The position numbers and the translations under genes are program-made. A model generated the notes under the pieces. It ran no database searches. It saw only the letters and a program-made list of their open reading frames with translations, and had not been told where the DNA came from. From an uncultured Pelagibacteraceae bacterium (GTDB lineage Bacteria; Pseudomonadota; Alphaproteobacteria; Pelagibacterales; Pelagibacteraceae): a stretch of 64,000 bases of DNA. Shown one piece after another: positions 53,844 to 63,621 of this stretch. The DNA lies in NCBI GenBank assembly GCA_902536925.1, contig CACAZL010000001.1, positions 85,845 to 149,844 on the forward strand, in the 5' to 3' direction. How positions within the stretch are numbered: the stretch's first letter is position 1; each line of letters opens with the position of its first letter.

Positions 53844-54668
53844 ATGGATCAATACATAAAAAAAAAATTAGCAAAAAATTGGTTTAAAACTTTACAAGAA
53901 GTACTTTGTAGAGAAATAGAGGAAAAAGAGGGCAATAGAACCAAATTTAAAATTACAAATTGGAATAGAAGTAAAAATAATGATGAAGGTGGCGGACAAT
54001 ACAGAATTTTAGAAAATGGTAAAATTTTTGATAAAGTAGGAGTAAATTTTTCAGAAGTTTATGGAAAATTTTCAAAAGAATTTAAAAATAAAGTTCCAGG
54101 AACTAAAATAAGCTCTAAATTTTGGGCATCTGGAATATCTGTTGTTATGCACATGAAAAATCCTAATGTGCCGGCAATGCATTTTAACACGAGGTATATA
54201 GTTACTTCATTTGGTTGGTTTGGAGGTGGAATGGACGTTACACCATGTATGAAAGATAAGAAATTAGAAAATTGGTTTCATTCAGAACTAAAAAAATCAT
54301 GTAATAAACATAACAAAAATTATTACAAAAAATATAAAAAGTGGTGTGATGAATATTTTTATTTGCCACATAGGAAAGAGCCAAGAGGTATTGGCGGGAT
54401 TTTTTTTGATTATAAAAAAAATAATTGGGAAAAAGATTTTTCTTTTGTTCGAGAAGTGGGAATAAGTTTTAAAAATATTTCTAATGAAATAATTGAGAAA
54501 AAAAATAAATTAAAATGGACAATTAAAGATAAAGAAATCCAATACAAAAAAAGAGGTAGATATGTTGAATTTAATTTATTACATGATAGGGGGACAAAAT
54601 TTGGTTTACAAACTGGTGGAAATGTTGAAGCTATACTTATGTCATTACCACCAACAGCTAAATGGTAA
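53844..54668 (+). CDS. hemF: Oxygen-dependent coproporphyrinogen III oxidase
   Basis: GGGQYRILENGKIFDKVGVNFS, MHMKNPNVPAMHFNTRY, WFGGGMDVTPC, FYLPHRKEPRGIGGIFFD, FNLLHDRGTKFGLQTGGNVEAILMSLPP. Confidence 0.96.
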   Translation: MDQYIKKKLAKNWFKTLQEVLCREIEEKEGNRTKFKITNWNRSKNNDEGGGQYRILENGKIFDKVGVNFSEVYGKFSKEFKNKVPGTKISSKFWASGISVVMHMKNPNVPAMHFNTRYIVTSFGWFGGGMDVTPCMKDKKLENWFHSELKKSCNKHNKNYYKKYKKWCDEYFYLPHRKEPRGIGGIFFDYKKNNWEKDFSFVREVGISFKNISNEIIEKKNKLKWTIKDKEIQYKKRGRYVEFNLLHDRGTKFGLQTGGNVEAILMSLPPTAKW

Positions 54669-54671
54669 ATT

Positions 54672-55148
54672 ATGGATAAAGAACCAATTACTACTGAAGG
54701 ATTAGAAAAATTAAAAAGTGAATTAATTTTTTTAAAAGAAAAAAAGAGACCCGAAATTGTTGCAGCCATTGCTGAAGCAAGATCACATGGAGATTTAAAA
54801 GAAAATGCTGAATATCATGCTGCAAAAGAACAGCAATCTCATAACGAGGGAAGAATTCAAGAAGTTGAGGATTTAATTGCAAGAGCAAATGTAATTGATA
54901 TCACCAAGATTAGTAATGATGGGAAGGTGATATTTGGATCTACAGTCTACCTTCAAAATTTAGATACAAATGAAAAAATAAATTACAAAATTGTTGGCAA
55001 AGATGAGGCAGATCTAAAACAAAAGCTTCTTTATTTTCAATCACCAATAGGAAAAGGTCTTATAGGTAAAAATAAAGGAGATCTTGTAGAGATAAATACA
55101 CCGGCAGGGACAAAAAATTTTGAAATTGTAGACGTAAAATACGTTTAA
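54672..55148 (+). CDS. greA: Transcription elongation factor GreA
   Basis: [54 protein letters not shown]. Confidence 0.97.
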   Translation: MDKEPITTEGLEKLKSELIFLKEKKRPEIVAAIAEARSHGDLKENAEYHAAKEQQSHNEGRIQEVEDLIARANVIDITKISNDGKVIFGSTVYLQNLDTNEKINYKIVGKDEADLKQKLLYFQSPIGKGLIGKNKGDLVEINTPAGTKNFEIVDVKYV

Positions 55149-56416
55149 TTTGATAAAACTTTTTCCATATCTTTTTTTGATAAATTAAAATTATTTTCAA
55201 TCCATTTCATTTCTAAATTTTTTAATTTTTGACCCAATTCCCTTCCCTCCTTTAATCCATAATCATTTATTAATAACTGAGCTTTTATTGGAAATTCTGG
55301 TTTATCTAATTTTTCAAAGTAAGTTTTTAATTCTGAAAGTTTTTTACTTTGTTTAAAATATAACAAATTGAAATCAATTAAATCGATTGTGCTAGATTTA
55401 CCCTCATAATAAAATATTTTTTGTAAATCTTTCTTGTTAAAAATTTTAGTACTATCTTTACTTAGCGAATTATTTTTTAGAAAATTAATTTTATCTTTTA
55501 ACTCATTGGGTAAATTATATTTATACACAAAATAGTCAGAATTGTCGGTTTCATCGATTACAAGAAAAGCAATGACAAAATTCAAACTTTTAATTTTTAA
55601 TATCTTTTCTTGTGGTTTTGATAACTTGCTCAATTTTTTAAAATTTTTTAGTTGAGGGAAAATTAATGAAAATAATTCACAAGAGGTTTTATTTTTAAAT
55701 AACTTTAAAAAGTTATCCAATTTGAGAATTTTTTTTAATTCATTGAATTGTCTTTCTTTTGATATTTTTCCTAAACCCTCTATATTTTTTTTAATGATTT
55801 TTATTATATTAATTTCATGATCGATTTTGCTATATTCAGTATAAAATCTTAAATATCTAATAATTCTTAAATAATCTTCTTTTATTCTAATTTCTGGATC
55901 ACCTATAAATTTAATTATTCCAACATTTAAATCTTTATGACCAGAATTTGGATCATATAAATTCCCGTCTAAATCTGAATATATTGAATTTATTGAAAAA
56001 TCTCTCCTTAATGAATCTTCCTTCCAATTAGTTGTATATTCTACGACAGCATGCCTTCCATCTGTTTTTACATCTTTTCTTAATGTTGTAATTTCAAAAT
56101 TTTGATCATCAATCACTGCTGTGATTGTGCCATGTTCAATTCCCGTTTCAAAAAACTTTATTTGGTTTTTATCTAAACATTGCCTAACCTGATCAGGAGT
56201 TAAATTAGTTGCAAGGTCGATATCATCTGTTTTTTCATCATTTAAAATTTTTCTTACACAACCACCAACATATCTAATCTCGCTGGTTTCATTGTGGTTA
56301 TTTATTGCTCCAAATATTTTATTTACTCCATTATTATTTTTTAAATCTAGAAATTTGAGATCTTTATCGCTTGAAATTTTTTTGTTTTGAAAAATTTTTT
56401 TAATTAAAGCTTTCAT
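55145..56416 (-). CDS. CCA tRNA nucleotidyltransferase / poly(A) polymerase family
   Basis: [68 protein letters not shown]. Confidence 0.93.
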   Translation of the reverse strand: MKALIKKIFQNKKISSDKDLKFLDLKNNNGVNKIFGAINNHNETSEIRYVGGCVRKILNDEKTDDIDLATNLTPDQVRQCLDKNQIKFFETGIEHGTITAVIDDQNFEITTLRKDVKTDGRHAVVEYTTNWKEDSLRRDFSINSIYSDLDGNLYDPNSGHKDLNVGIIKFIGDPEIRIKEDYLRIIRYLRFYTEYSKIDHEINIIKIIKKNIEGLGKISKERQFNELKKILKLDNFLKLFKNKTSCELFSLIFPQLKNFKKLSKLSKPQEKILKIKSLNFVIAFLVIDETDNSDYFVYKYNLPNELKDKINFLKNNSLSKDSTKIFNKKDLQKIFYYEGKSSTIDLIDFNLLYFKQSKKLSELKTYFEKLDKPEFPIKAQLLINDYGLKEGRELGQKLKNLEMKWIENNFNLSKKDMEKVLSN

Positions 56417-56419
56417 AAA

Positions 56420-56494
56420 TGGCTGGGGTGCTAGGATTCGAACCTAGGAATGGCGGTACCAAAAACCGCTGCCTTACCACTTGGCTACACCCCA
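56420..56494 (-). tRNA. tRNA-Gln(TTG)
   Basis: Reverse complement TGGGGTGTAGCCAAGTGGTAAGGCAGCGGTTTTTGGTACCGCCATTCCTAGGTTCGAATCCTAGCACCCCAGCCA; anticodon TTG; encoded CCA. Confidence 0.96.
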
Positions 56495-56526
56495 AGATGT
56501 TTTTCGTATAACACAAAAAAAAAGCT

Positions 56527-57369
56527 TTATATAGTTTTAGAGTAAATACACCAATAGTTTTTATATTTATTTTTTAATTTTTTTTGAGCTTTTATTGCCG
56601 CATTTTTGGTTAAAAAATAACCAATTATAGTCGAACCCGAGCCTGTCATATTTGCAAAGTAAATATTATCTAAATTTTGCAAGTAATTTTTGATACTTCT
56701 TAAAATTGGATATTTATTAAAAGCTGCTCTCTCTAAATCGTTATTCGAAACTTTTAATAAATCTTGTCTGTTAATGTTTTTTGTATTATGGAATAGACTC
56801 TTTGAAAATCCTCTGTGTTTTGCATAAATCATCTTAGTAGAACATCCAAAATTAGGCTTTATTATTAACAAATGAAAATTTAATTTTTTATTAATTTTAC
56901 TTATATTTTGCCCTTGTAGGATCATTGGACTCTCATAAAGACCCAAAATTACATCTGAACCAACTTTATTTGCAATTTTAATTAAATTATTTTTTGTAGT
57001 TTTAATTATTCTTTTTTTAAATAGGTAATTCAAAATGGATGCTGCATTCATAGATCCTCCCCCCATACCAGAAGATTGGGGTATATTTTTTTTTACTTTG
57101 ATATTGAATTTTTTATTTTTAATATAATTTTGATCATTTAAGATTTTTAGTAGTTTTGAAATTGTATTTGTATTTGAAATATTTGAGGAAAATTTCCCAC
57201 TAAACGATATTCTATTTTTTGAACCTTGTGTCTCTTTTATTAAAATCTCATCAGCCAAATTGATCTTAGATATTAAACTTTCGATTTTATGATAACCATT
57301 AGAGAATTTATTTAAAATTTTTAAAGTTAAATTTACTTTTGCAAATGATTTTATTTTATGAAACTTCAT
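56527..57369 (-). CDS. ispE: 4-(cytidine 5'-diphospho)-2-C-methyl-D-erythritol kinase
   Basis: SFAKVNLTLKILNKFSNGYHKIESLI, IPQSSGMGGGSMNAASIL, ANMTGSGSTIIGYF. Confidence 0.93.
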   Translation of the reverse strand: MKFHKIKSFAKVNLTLKILNKFSNGYHKIESLISKINLADEILIKETQGSKNRISFSGKFSSNISNTNTISKLLKILNDQNYIKNKKFNIKVKKNIPQSSGMGGGSMNAASILNYLFKKRIIKTTKNNLIKIANKVGSDVILGLYESPMILQGQNISKINKKLNFHLLIIKPNFGCSTKMIYAKHRGFSKSLFHNTKNINRQDLLKVSNNDLERAAFNKYPILRSIKNYLQNLDNIYFANMTGSGSTIIGYFLTKNAAIKAQKKLKNKYKNYWCIYSKTI

Positions 57370-59049
57370 TTAAGAATTATTATTTAAGCCATTATATAAT
57401 TTTTCCTTAACTTTAATTTTCAATTCTTCATCTGCTTCATCGCTATTTAAAGCACTTCTCCAAAAATAATTAGCTTGGATTTTTCTATTTAATTGCCAAA
57501 GAACATCTCCATAATGATCACTTGCAACAGGATCACTTGGTAACAATTCAACAGCTTTTCTTAAATATTTTTCTGCTTCAATATAATTTCCTGTCAAATA
57601 ATAACCCCAACCAACAGAGTCTGTTATGTAAGGATCTTCTTCTTTCCCTTTGTAAGCTTGATTTAACATTTCTATTGCTTCTTCAATTTTATATCCTCTT
57701 TCTAACCAACTATAAGCGAGATAGTTAAGTGTATAGGGTTCGTCAGGTCTAATTTTAATTGAATTTAGCAAATCCTTATCCGCCAAATCATAATTTTTTA
57801 ATCTTTCATACGCTCCACCTCTGCGATAAAGAACATCTGCATAAGCCATAGAATTTTTATCCAAATTTTTTAAGGTCAAAGTATAATAATTTATAGCCTC
57901 ATCATATTTTTTAAAGTTTTTGTAAATATTTGCCAAATCATAAATCATCTTTGTCGATTTATTATTAAATTTTTCAAGATTTTTTAATATATAGTTCAAA
58001 CTTGCATCATAATTTTCTTCCTCTGCTATAATTCTGGCAATCTTCTTTGTTTTGTACCAAAAAAAAATTTCATCCTTATCATCAAATTTTTCGAAAGTTT
58101 TTTTTGCTAGATCATAATTATTATTAGACTGATAGTTTTCAGCTATTAATGATAAATTAAAATAAAATTTTGGATTTAAATAATTTGAAATATTTAAATA
58201 TATGTTTGAGTAATCAAATCTACTTTGAGATGAATAAAAATTAGATATAAGGAAAAAGAATTCTGCCAAAATATCATTCTCATTTTGACATGAAAAATGC
58301 TGTGTTAATTTTGTATATTTTTTTTCATCTATCCATTTTTTTACTTGAGAAATAAGCAAACTACTTCTTAAAGGATCTATTGTATCTGCAAAATTATCAA
58401 CTGTTGCAAGGTCATTATTAGACACTTCGTTACTCAAATAAAAAAAAGTATATCTAGAGTAATCACTTTGAGGATCGTTAATTAAATTTAAAAAATAAGG
58501 CTCAGTTTTTTTGGAATTCAAATAACAATTTTGAAAAGCCATGTTAATCAAATCTAATTTTCCAAATTGCTCAACAATATCAGATTTTTTATATATAAAA
58601 AGATCAATGTAACTTTTTAAGCTAGAATAAATTATAAATTTGTATGAGTCGTCCTCTTTGAACTTTTCCAATTTTTTTAACTTCAAAGCTGCTTGTTTAA
58701 ACTTTTTCTTGTTAATGCTATCTAAAATTAATAATAAATTTCCTTCGAAAAAATCTCCTCCTATTGAGGTATTAGAATATTTTACTTGTTTAATTGCTTT
58801 TTTAACCTGTCCATCCAAAAGTAAAGAAAATACATATTCTTGCAAAAAACTATCATGTGATTGAATTAATATTTTTGAATTTTCAAAAAACTTAAGAGCA
58901 TCGTTATTTTTCTGGTTATCAAATGATAATAATGCTGAAAGATAATTTGATAGATACTTCTGGTTGAATTCTTTTTCATTCGCTGCTTTTGAATAGAGAT
59001 TTGTTTGGTATAGAATTAATATTATAAAACAAAAAATTTTTAAGAACAT
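57370..59049 (-). CDS. Tetratricopeptide-repeat protein with N-terminal signal peptide
   Basis: TPR repeats (AYADVLYRRGGAYERLKNYDLADKDLLNSIKIRPDEPYTLNYLAYSWLERG; AEKYLRKAVELLPSDPVASDHYGDVLWQL). Confidence 0.88.
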   Translation of the reverse strand: MFLKIFCFIILILYQTNLYSKAANEKEFNQKYLSNYLSALLSFDNQKNNDALKFFENSKILIQSHDSFLQEYVFSLLLDGQVKKAIKQVKYSNTSIGGDFFEGNLLLILDSINKKKFKQAALKLKKLEKFKEDDSYKFIIYSSLKSYIDLFIYKKSDIVEQFGKLDLINMAFQNCYLNSKKTEPYFLNLINDPQSDYSRYTFFYLSNEVSNNDLATVDNFADTIDPLRSSLLISQVKKWIDEKKYTKLTQHFSCQNENDILAEFFFLISNFYSSQSRFDYSNIYLNISNYLNPKFYFNLSLIAENYQSNNNYDLAKKTFEKFDDKDEIFFWYKTKKIARIIAEEENYDASLNYILKNLEKFNNKSTKMIYDLANIYKNFKKYDEAINYYTLTLKNLDKNSMAYADVLYRRGGAYERLKNYDLADKDLLNSIKIRPDEPYTLNYLAYSWLERGYKIEEAIEMLNQAYKGKEEDPYITDSVGWGYYLTGNYIEAEKYLRKAVELLPSDPVASDHYGDVLWQLNRKIQANYFWRSALNSDEADEELKIKVKEKLYNGLNNNS

Positions 59050-59059
59050 TTTTTACTTT

Positions 59060-59764
59060 ATGACTTTAAATGAAAAAAATCAAAATGACATATTTGATAA
59101 TGATTTAATAAACGAGCTAGGTATTGAATATGAATTTAGTGATGAGCCAATAAATAGATTTAAAAATAATGCTTCTAATGAGGAAAAATCTGAAGAATTA
59201 GCAAAACTTAGAGTTGAAATAGAAAAGATTGAAGATTGTGAACTAAAAAATAGTGCAAAAAATCTTGTTTTCAGTGATGGAAATTCATCTTCAAAAATAA
59301 TGATTGTAGGTGAAGGACCTGGACAAAAAGAAGATGAATTAGGAAAACCTTTTGTTGGTGATGCAGGAATGCTTTTAAATAAAATGTTGAAAGCTATTAA
59401 TTTAGATAGAACTAACGTTTATATAACTAATGTTGTAAATTATAGACCTCCAAATAACAGAAAGCCTGAAATATCAGAAATAAATAGATACTCTGAATAT
59501 TTAAGAAAACATATTTCGATTATAAATCCAGAAATACTTATTTTAATGGGAAGCACAGCAATGGAAGCGCTCTTCGGGAATAAAATTAAAATCTCTAAAG
59601 AAAGAGGAAAATGGAAGGAAGTAATAATTAATAATAAAACATATTTAACAATGATAACTTTTCACCCAGCATATCTACTAAGACAAGCAGAGCAAAAAAA
59701 ATATTCTTGGGCCGATCTTAAAGAAATTAGAAAAAAAATAGATGAAACTGGTTTAGAGATTTAA
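59060..59764 (+). CDS. Uracil-DNA glycosylase, family 4-like
   Basis: KIMIVGEGPGQKEDELGKPFVGDAGMLLNKML, VYITNVVNYRPPNNRKP, MITFHPAYLLRQ. Confidence 0.92.
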   Translation: MTLNEKNQNDIFDNDLINELGIEYEFSDEPINRFKNNASNEEKSEELAKLRVEIEKIEDCELKNSAKNLVFSDGNSSSKIMIVGEGPGQKEDELGKPFVGDAGMLLNKMLKAINLDRTNVYITNVVNYRPPNNRKPEISEINRYSEYLRKHISIINPEILILMGSTAMEALFGNKIKISKERGKWKEVIINNKTYLTMITFHPAYLLRQAEQKKYSWADLKEIRKKIDETGLEI

Positions 59765-59783
59765 ATTTTTAATAATATTTTAT

Positions 59784-60356
59784 ATGAAAAAAATTATTGC
59801 TGGGGTTGATGAAGTTGGAAGAGGGAGCCTTGTAGGACCAGTTTATGCAGCTGCCGTTATATTAAATAAAGAAATTAATAGAAAAATTCTTAAAGATTCA
59901 AAAAAACTTAACAAAATTCAGAGGGAAACTTTAGCTAAATATATAAAAAAAAATTCAGTTTGGGCGTTAGGATCTGCATCAATAAAGGAAATTGAAAAAA
60001 TTAATATTTTAAATGCTAGCCTACTTTCAATGAAAAGAGCAATTAAGAAACTCAAATTGAAACCTAAAAAAATTTTAATAGATGGTAACAAACCACTAGA
60101 CTTAAAAAATTATGTAATTAAAACTATTGTAAAAGGTGATGAAAAAATTCCTGAAATTTCAGCCGCATCGATTATTGCTAAAGTTGAAAGAGATAAGCTA
60201 ATGAAAAAGATGTCTTTTTCTTTTAAAAAATACGGCTGGGATAATAATGCAGGTTATGGAACTAAGGATCATATTAAAGCTATTAAAAAATTTGGAGTGA
60301 CTAGATTTCATAGAAAAACCTTCCAACCAATACACAAGATATTGAGTCTTAAATAA
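59784..60356 (+). CDS. rnhB: Ribonuclease HII
   Basis: IAGVDEVGRGSLVGPVYAAAVIL, LKDSKKLN, AASIIAKVERDKLM, YGWDNNAGYGTKDH. Confidence 0.96.
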   Translation: MKKIIAGVDEVGRGSLVGPVYAAAVILNKEINRKILKDSKKLNKIQRETLAKYIKKNSVWALGSASIKEIEKINILNASLLSMKRAIKKLKLKPKKILIDGNKPLDLKNYVIKTIVKGDEKIPEISAASIIAKVERDKLMKKMSFSFKKYGWDNNAGYGTKDHIKAIKKFGVTRFHRKTFQPIHKILSLK

Positions 60357-60395
60357 TAATCATAACAATTATCAATCAATAAATTCAATCACAGG

Positions 60396-60424
60396 TTGAC
60401 GTAGACTCCTGACTGGAGTCTAAT
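60396..60424 (+). promoter_or_regulatory. Predicted ccrM promoter with two GANTC sites in an inverted repeat between -35 and -10
   Basis: TTGACG (60396-60401), 17-nt spacer, TCTAAT (60419-60424); inverted repeat TAGACTCC-TGACT-GGAGTCTA (60402-60422) with GACTC at 60404 and GAGTC at 60416. Confidence 0.7.
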
Positions 60425-60437
60425 TCAAAAATATAAA

Positions 60438-61511
60438 ATGATCATTTCAGACATAAAAAATAAAATTATTAATGGAGATAGTATTAAGGAATTAAAAAAA
60501 ATTCCTGCTGAAAGTTTTGATCTGATATTTGCAGATCCACCTTACAACCTTCAACTGAAAAAAGAATTAAGCCGACCTGATAAATCTAAAGTCAATGCTG
60601 TAGACGATGCGTGGGATAAATTTGATAGTTTTAAAAGTTATGATGAGTTCTCAGTTCAATGGCTTAAAGAATGTAAAAGAATTTTAAAAAAAAATGGATC
60701 TATATGGGTCATAGGAAGTTATCATAATATTTTTAGAGTTGGTTCAAAAATGCAAGATTTAGGTTTTTGGATACTAAATGATGTGATTTGGAACAAAAAT
60801 AACCCTATGCCAAATTTTAGAGGAACACGTTTTACGAATGCGCACGAAACACTTATATGGGCATCAAAAAGTGAAGGCTCAAAATATACTTTTAATTATC
60901 AATCACTTAAATGTTTAAACGATGATCTACAGATGAGATCTACATGGAATTTACCTATATGTAATGGAAAAGAAAGACTTAAAAATAATGGTAATAAAGT
61001 TCACTCAACGCAAAAGCCGGAGTCATTATTGCACAGAATTATATTAGCATCGTCTAATAAAGGCGATTTAATATTGGACCCGTTTCTCGGTACGGGAACA
61101 ACTGCTGTAGTTTCAAAAAAGTTAGGTAGAAATTATTTTGGGATAGAAAAAGAAAAAAACTATTTTGAAGCTGCAAGTAAAAGAATTAAAAATACAAAAA
61201 TTATAGAAGATGGATATTTAGATACTATAAAAAATAATAGATCCAAACCAAGAGTGCCATTTGGATCTTTGGTTGAATTAGGAATTATTAAACCTGGTAC
61301 TGAAATTTTTGATCAAAAAAAACAAATCAATGCGAAAATTATGATTGATGGTAGTATAAAATATCGGAAATCAGAAGGATCAATTCATAAAGTTGCTGCA
61401 CAAATATTAGGTGCTGAGAGCTGTAACGGTTGGACTTTTTGGTATTATAAATCAGGTAATTCACTCAAACCAATTGATGATTTGAGACAAAGACTAAGGC
61501 CAACTACTTAA
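60438..61511 (+). CDS. ccrM: Cell-cycle regulated DNA adenine methyltransferase CcrM (GANTC) with C-terminal RAMA-like domain
   Basis: FADPPYNLQL (DPPY), LDPFLGTGTTAVVSKKLGRNYFGIEKE (FxGxG), C-terminal KAKIMIDGSIKYRKSEGSIHKVAAQILGAESCNGWTFWYY. Confidence 0.93.
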   Translation: MIISDIKNKIINGDSIKELKKIPAESFDLIFADPPYNLQLKKELSRPDKSKVNAVDDAWDKFDSFKSYDEFSVQWLKECKRILKKNGSIWVIGSYHNIFRVGSKMQDLGFWILNDVIWNKNNPMPNFRGTRFTNAHETLIWASKSEGSKYTFNYQSLKCLNDDLQMRSTWNLPICNGKERLKNNGNKVHSTQKPESLLHRIILASSNKGDLILDPFLGTGTTAVVSKKLGRNYFGIEKEKNYFEAASKRIKNTKIIEDGYLDTIKNNRSKPRVPFGSLVELGIIKPGTEIFDQKKQINAKIMIDGSIKYRKSEGSIHKVAAQILGAESCNGWTFWYYKSGNSLKPIDDLRQRLRPTT

Positions 61512-62632
61512 TTTCTATAAATTTTTCCAAGATAACTCTTTAGAAATTTTTTATTTTTTGATAAAAATTTCAAAACAATATTTCTAATTAATATTATTAT
61601 TGGATTAGTTAAATGGAAGGCATAATGGTTTAATTTTGATCTTTTATTTACTAGTAATATTTTACTTATCTTATCTTTATAAATACTATTTGAATTTGTA
61701 ATATTTTCTAAAATACCATTTGCTGTTTCAATACTTTGAGAAGCACCTTGTGCAAAAGAAGGTGGAAAAGCAAATAAAGCATCACCACTCAAATAAGTAT
61801 TTTGATATTTTAGTGTGGGTAATTCAGTGCTTACAAATACAGGAAAACACTTTATATTTGCTAAATTTTCCAAATTTATAATAGAATTTTGTGAAATAAA
61901 GTCTATTAAAGATTTTATAAATGTTTCTGAATTAAGAATATTTTTATTTTCAATTTCTTTAGTAGTTAGTTTCTTTTTGATTATAGCAACGAAATTATAT
62001 TCGAGTTTTTGATTTACAGGATAAGTTACATAATGAAAATTTGACCCCATATAAACAGAAATATTATCTTTTTCATGTTGTTTTAAATTCGCCCTTAAAG
62101 CAATGTTCCCATTAAAAATTGGGTTTAAATCATTATTGGATATTTGGGATTTTAATTTTGAAAAAACACCGTCTGCAATTACTATATAATCGAAACTTTC
62201 ATTCTTATTATTCCAAGAAATCTTTATTTTTTCATTATATTCGATATTTTGAATATTGGCTTTAAATTGAATTTTTTCCTCAGGAATATTACCAATTAAA
62301 AACTTTATTAATGTTGATCTTTTAAGTGTTGTGTAACGGTCGTTTACATTATTGAATTGCTTTAAATCAATTTCACAAATCTTTTTAATATTATTAGCCT
62401 GGAAAAAATTAACTTTTGTTGGATAATAAACATCTGATGCTGAAATATTTTTAAATCCTATTTTATTCAACAAATTAATACTATTAACTGAAAGTTGAAT
62501 GCCATAACCTTCGTTTAAATTGAGGTAATCTTTTTTTTCAAAGATTTTATAGTCTATTTCAGTATTTTTGTTTAATTCATTTGCAAGATACAAACCAGAT
62601 ATGCCAGCTCCAACAATTGCAACTTTTTTCAT
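61508..62632 (-). CDS. FAD-dependent monooxygenase (UbiH/PHBH-like)
   Basis: VAIVGAGISGLYLANELNKN, YIVIADGVFSKLKSQI, YLSGDALFAFPPSFAQGASQSIETANGI. Confidence 0.85.
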   Translation of the reverse strand: MKKVAIVGAGISGLYLANELNKNTEIDYKIFEKKDYLNLNEGYGIQLSVNSINLLNKIGFKNISASDVYYPTKVNFFQANNIKKICEIDLKQFNNVNDRYTTLKRSTLIKFLIGNIPEEKIQFKANIQNIEYNEKIKISWNNKNESFDYIVIADGVFSKLKSQISNNDLNPIFNGNIALRANLKQHEKDNISVYMGSNFHYVTYPVNQKLEYNFVAIIKKKLTTKEIENKNILNSETFIKSLIDFISQNSIINLENLANIKCFPVFVSTELPTLKYQNTYLSGDALFAFPPSFAQGASQSIETANGILENITNSNSIYKDKISKILLVNKRSKLNHYAFHLTNPIIILIRNIVLKFLSKNKKFLKSYLGKIYRN

Positions 62633-63621
62633 TCAGATTTTGAGATGGTATAAAATATTTTTTTGGTAAATGATGGAATTATTTCTGAGCTTAATTTGTC
62701 TTTTTTAATTAATATTTTGTTTTTAATCTTTGGAGGTCTCTTTGCATTATTTAGCAAAATTTTCATTTCCATATTAGATAATTTTATATTAATTTTTTTA
62801 TTATTTGAATAATTATACTTACTTTCTCGAACTTCAGTCATAGGAAAAATTGGCATATTTTTTAAAAATTTAAATTTATCATTTTTGACTAATAAGTAGT
62901 TATTATGTTTTTTGTAAATAGTCGCTTCGAAATATTTAGTTTTTATTTCTTTATTAATTTTAGTTAACTCAAAATCATTTTTTTTAAAAGATATACAATT
63001 TTTATTTAATGGACATTCTTTACAACTTGGATTTTTTGGTTTGCAAATTAAAGCACCTATTTCCATAATTGCTTGTGAGTAATCGCTGGCACGATCGGAC
63101 AGTCCAAAAAAATTAATTTTTGTTTTTAAAAAATCTTTAGATATTTCGTTCTGCTTTTTTAAATATAGAGTTCTTTTAAGAATTCTCTCTACATTTCCAT
63201 CTAAAGGAATAGTTTTAACGTTAAATGCTATAGACATTATTGCTTTAGATGTATATTCACCTACACCTGGTAATTGTATTAACTTTTCATAAGATTTTGG
63301 CAACTTTCCGTGGAAATCTCTAACAATTATAATTGCACTTTTTTTTAGGTTTCTTGCTCTTGAATAATAACCAAGACCTTCCCAATGTTTCATTAAGATC
63401 TTTTCGTCGACATTTGCCAATGATTGAAAGGTTGGAATTTGTTTTACAAATTTTTCAAAATAAGGAATAACAGTTTTTACTTGAGTTTGCTGCAACATAA
63501 ATTCACTAACAAACGTAAAATATTCTTTTTGCTTCTGAGAAACTTTTTTTCTCCAAGGTAAAATTCTTTTATTATTATCGTACCAAAGTAGAATTTTATT
63601 TGATATGTTTTTATTATTCAT
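62629..63621 (-). CDS. mutY: A/G-specific adenine glycosylase
   Basis: MNNKNISNKILLWYDNNKRILPWRKK, EFMLQQTQVKTVIPYFEKF, WEGLGYYSRARNLKK, LPGVGEYTSKAIMSIAF, VERIL, [4Fe-4S] Cys cluster CKPKNPSCKECPLNKNC; start trimmed to 63621. Confidence 0.95.
   Translation of the reverse strand: MNNKNISNKILLWYDNNKRILPWRKKVSQKQKEYFTFVSEFMLQQTQVKTVIPYFEKFVKQIPTFQSLANVDEKILMKHWEGLGYYSRARNLKKSAIIIVRDFHGKLPKSYEKLIQLPGVGEYTSKAIMSIAFNVKTIPLDGNVERILKRTLYLKKQNEISKDFLKTKINFFGLSDRASDYSQAIMEIGALICKPKNPSCKECPLNKNCISFKKNDFELTKINKEIKTKYFEATIYKKHNNYLLVKNDKFKFLKNMPIFPMTEVRESKYNYSNNKKINIKLSNMEMKILLNNAKRPPKIKNKILIKKDKLSSEIIPSFTKKIFYTISKSE

Noticed and set aside
54410-54769. 119-aa minus-strand ORF
   Set aside because: Antisense to hemF/greA, both confidently identified
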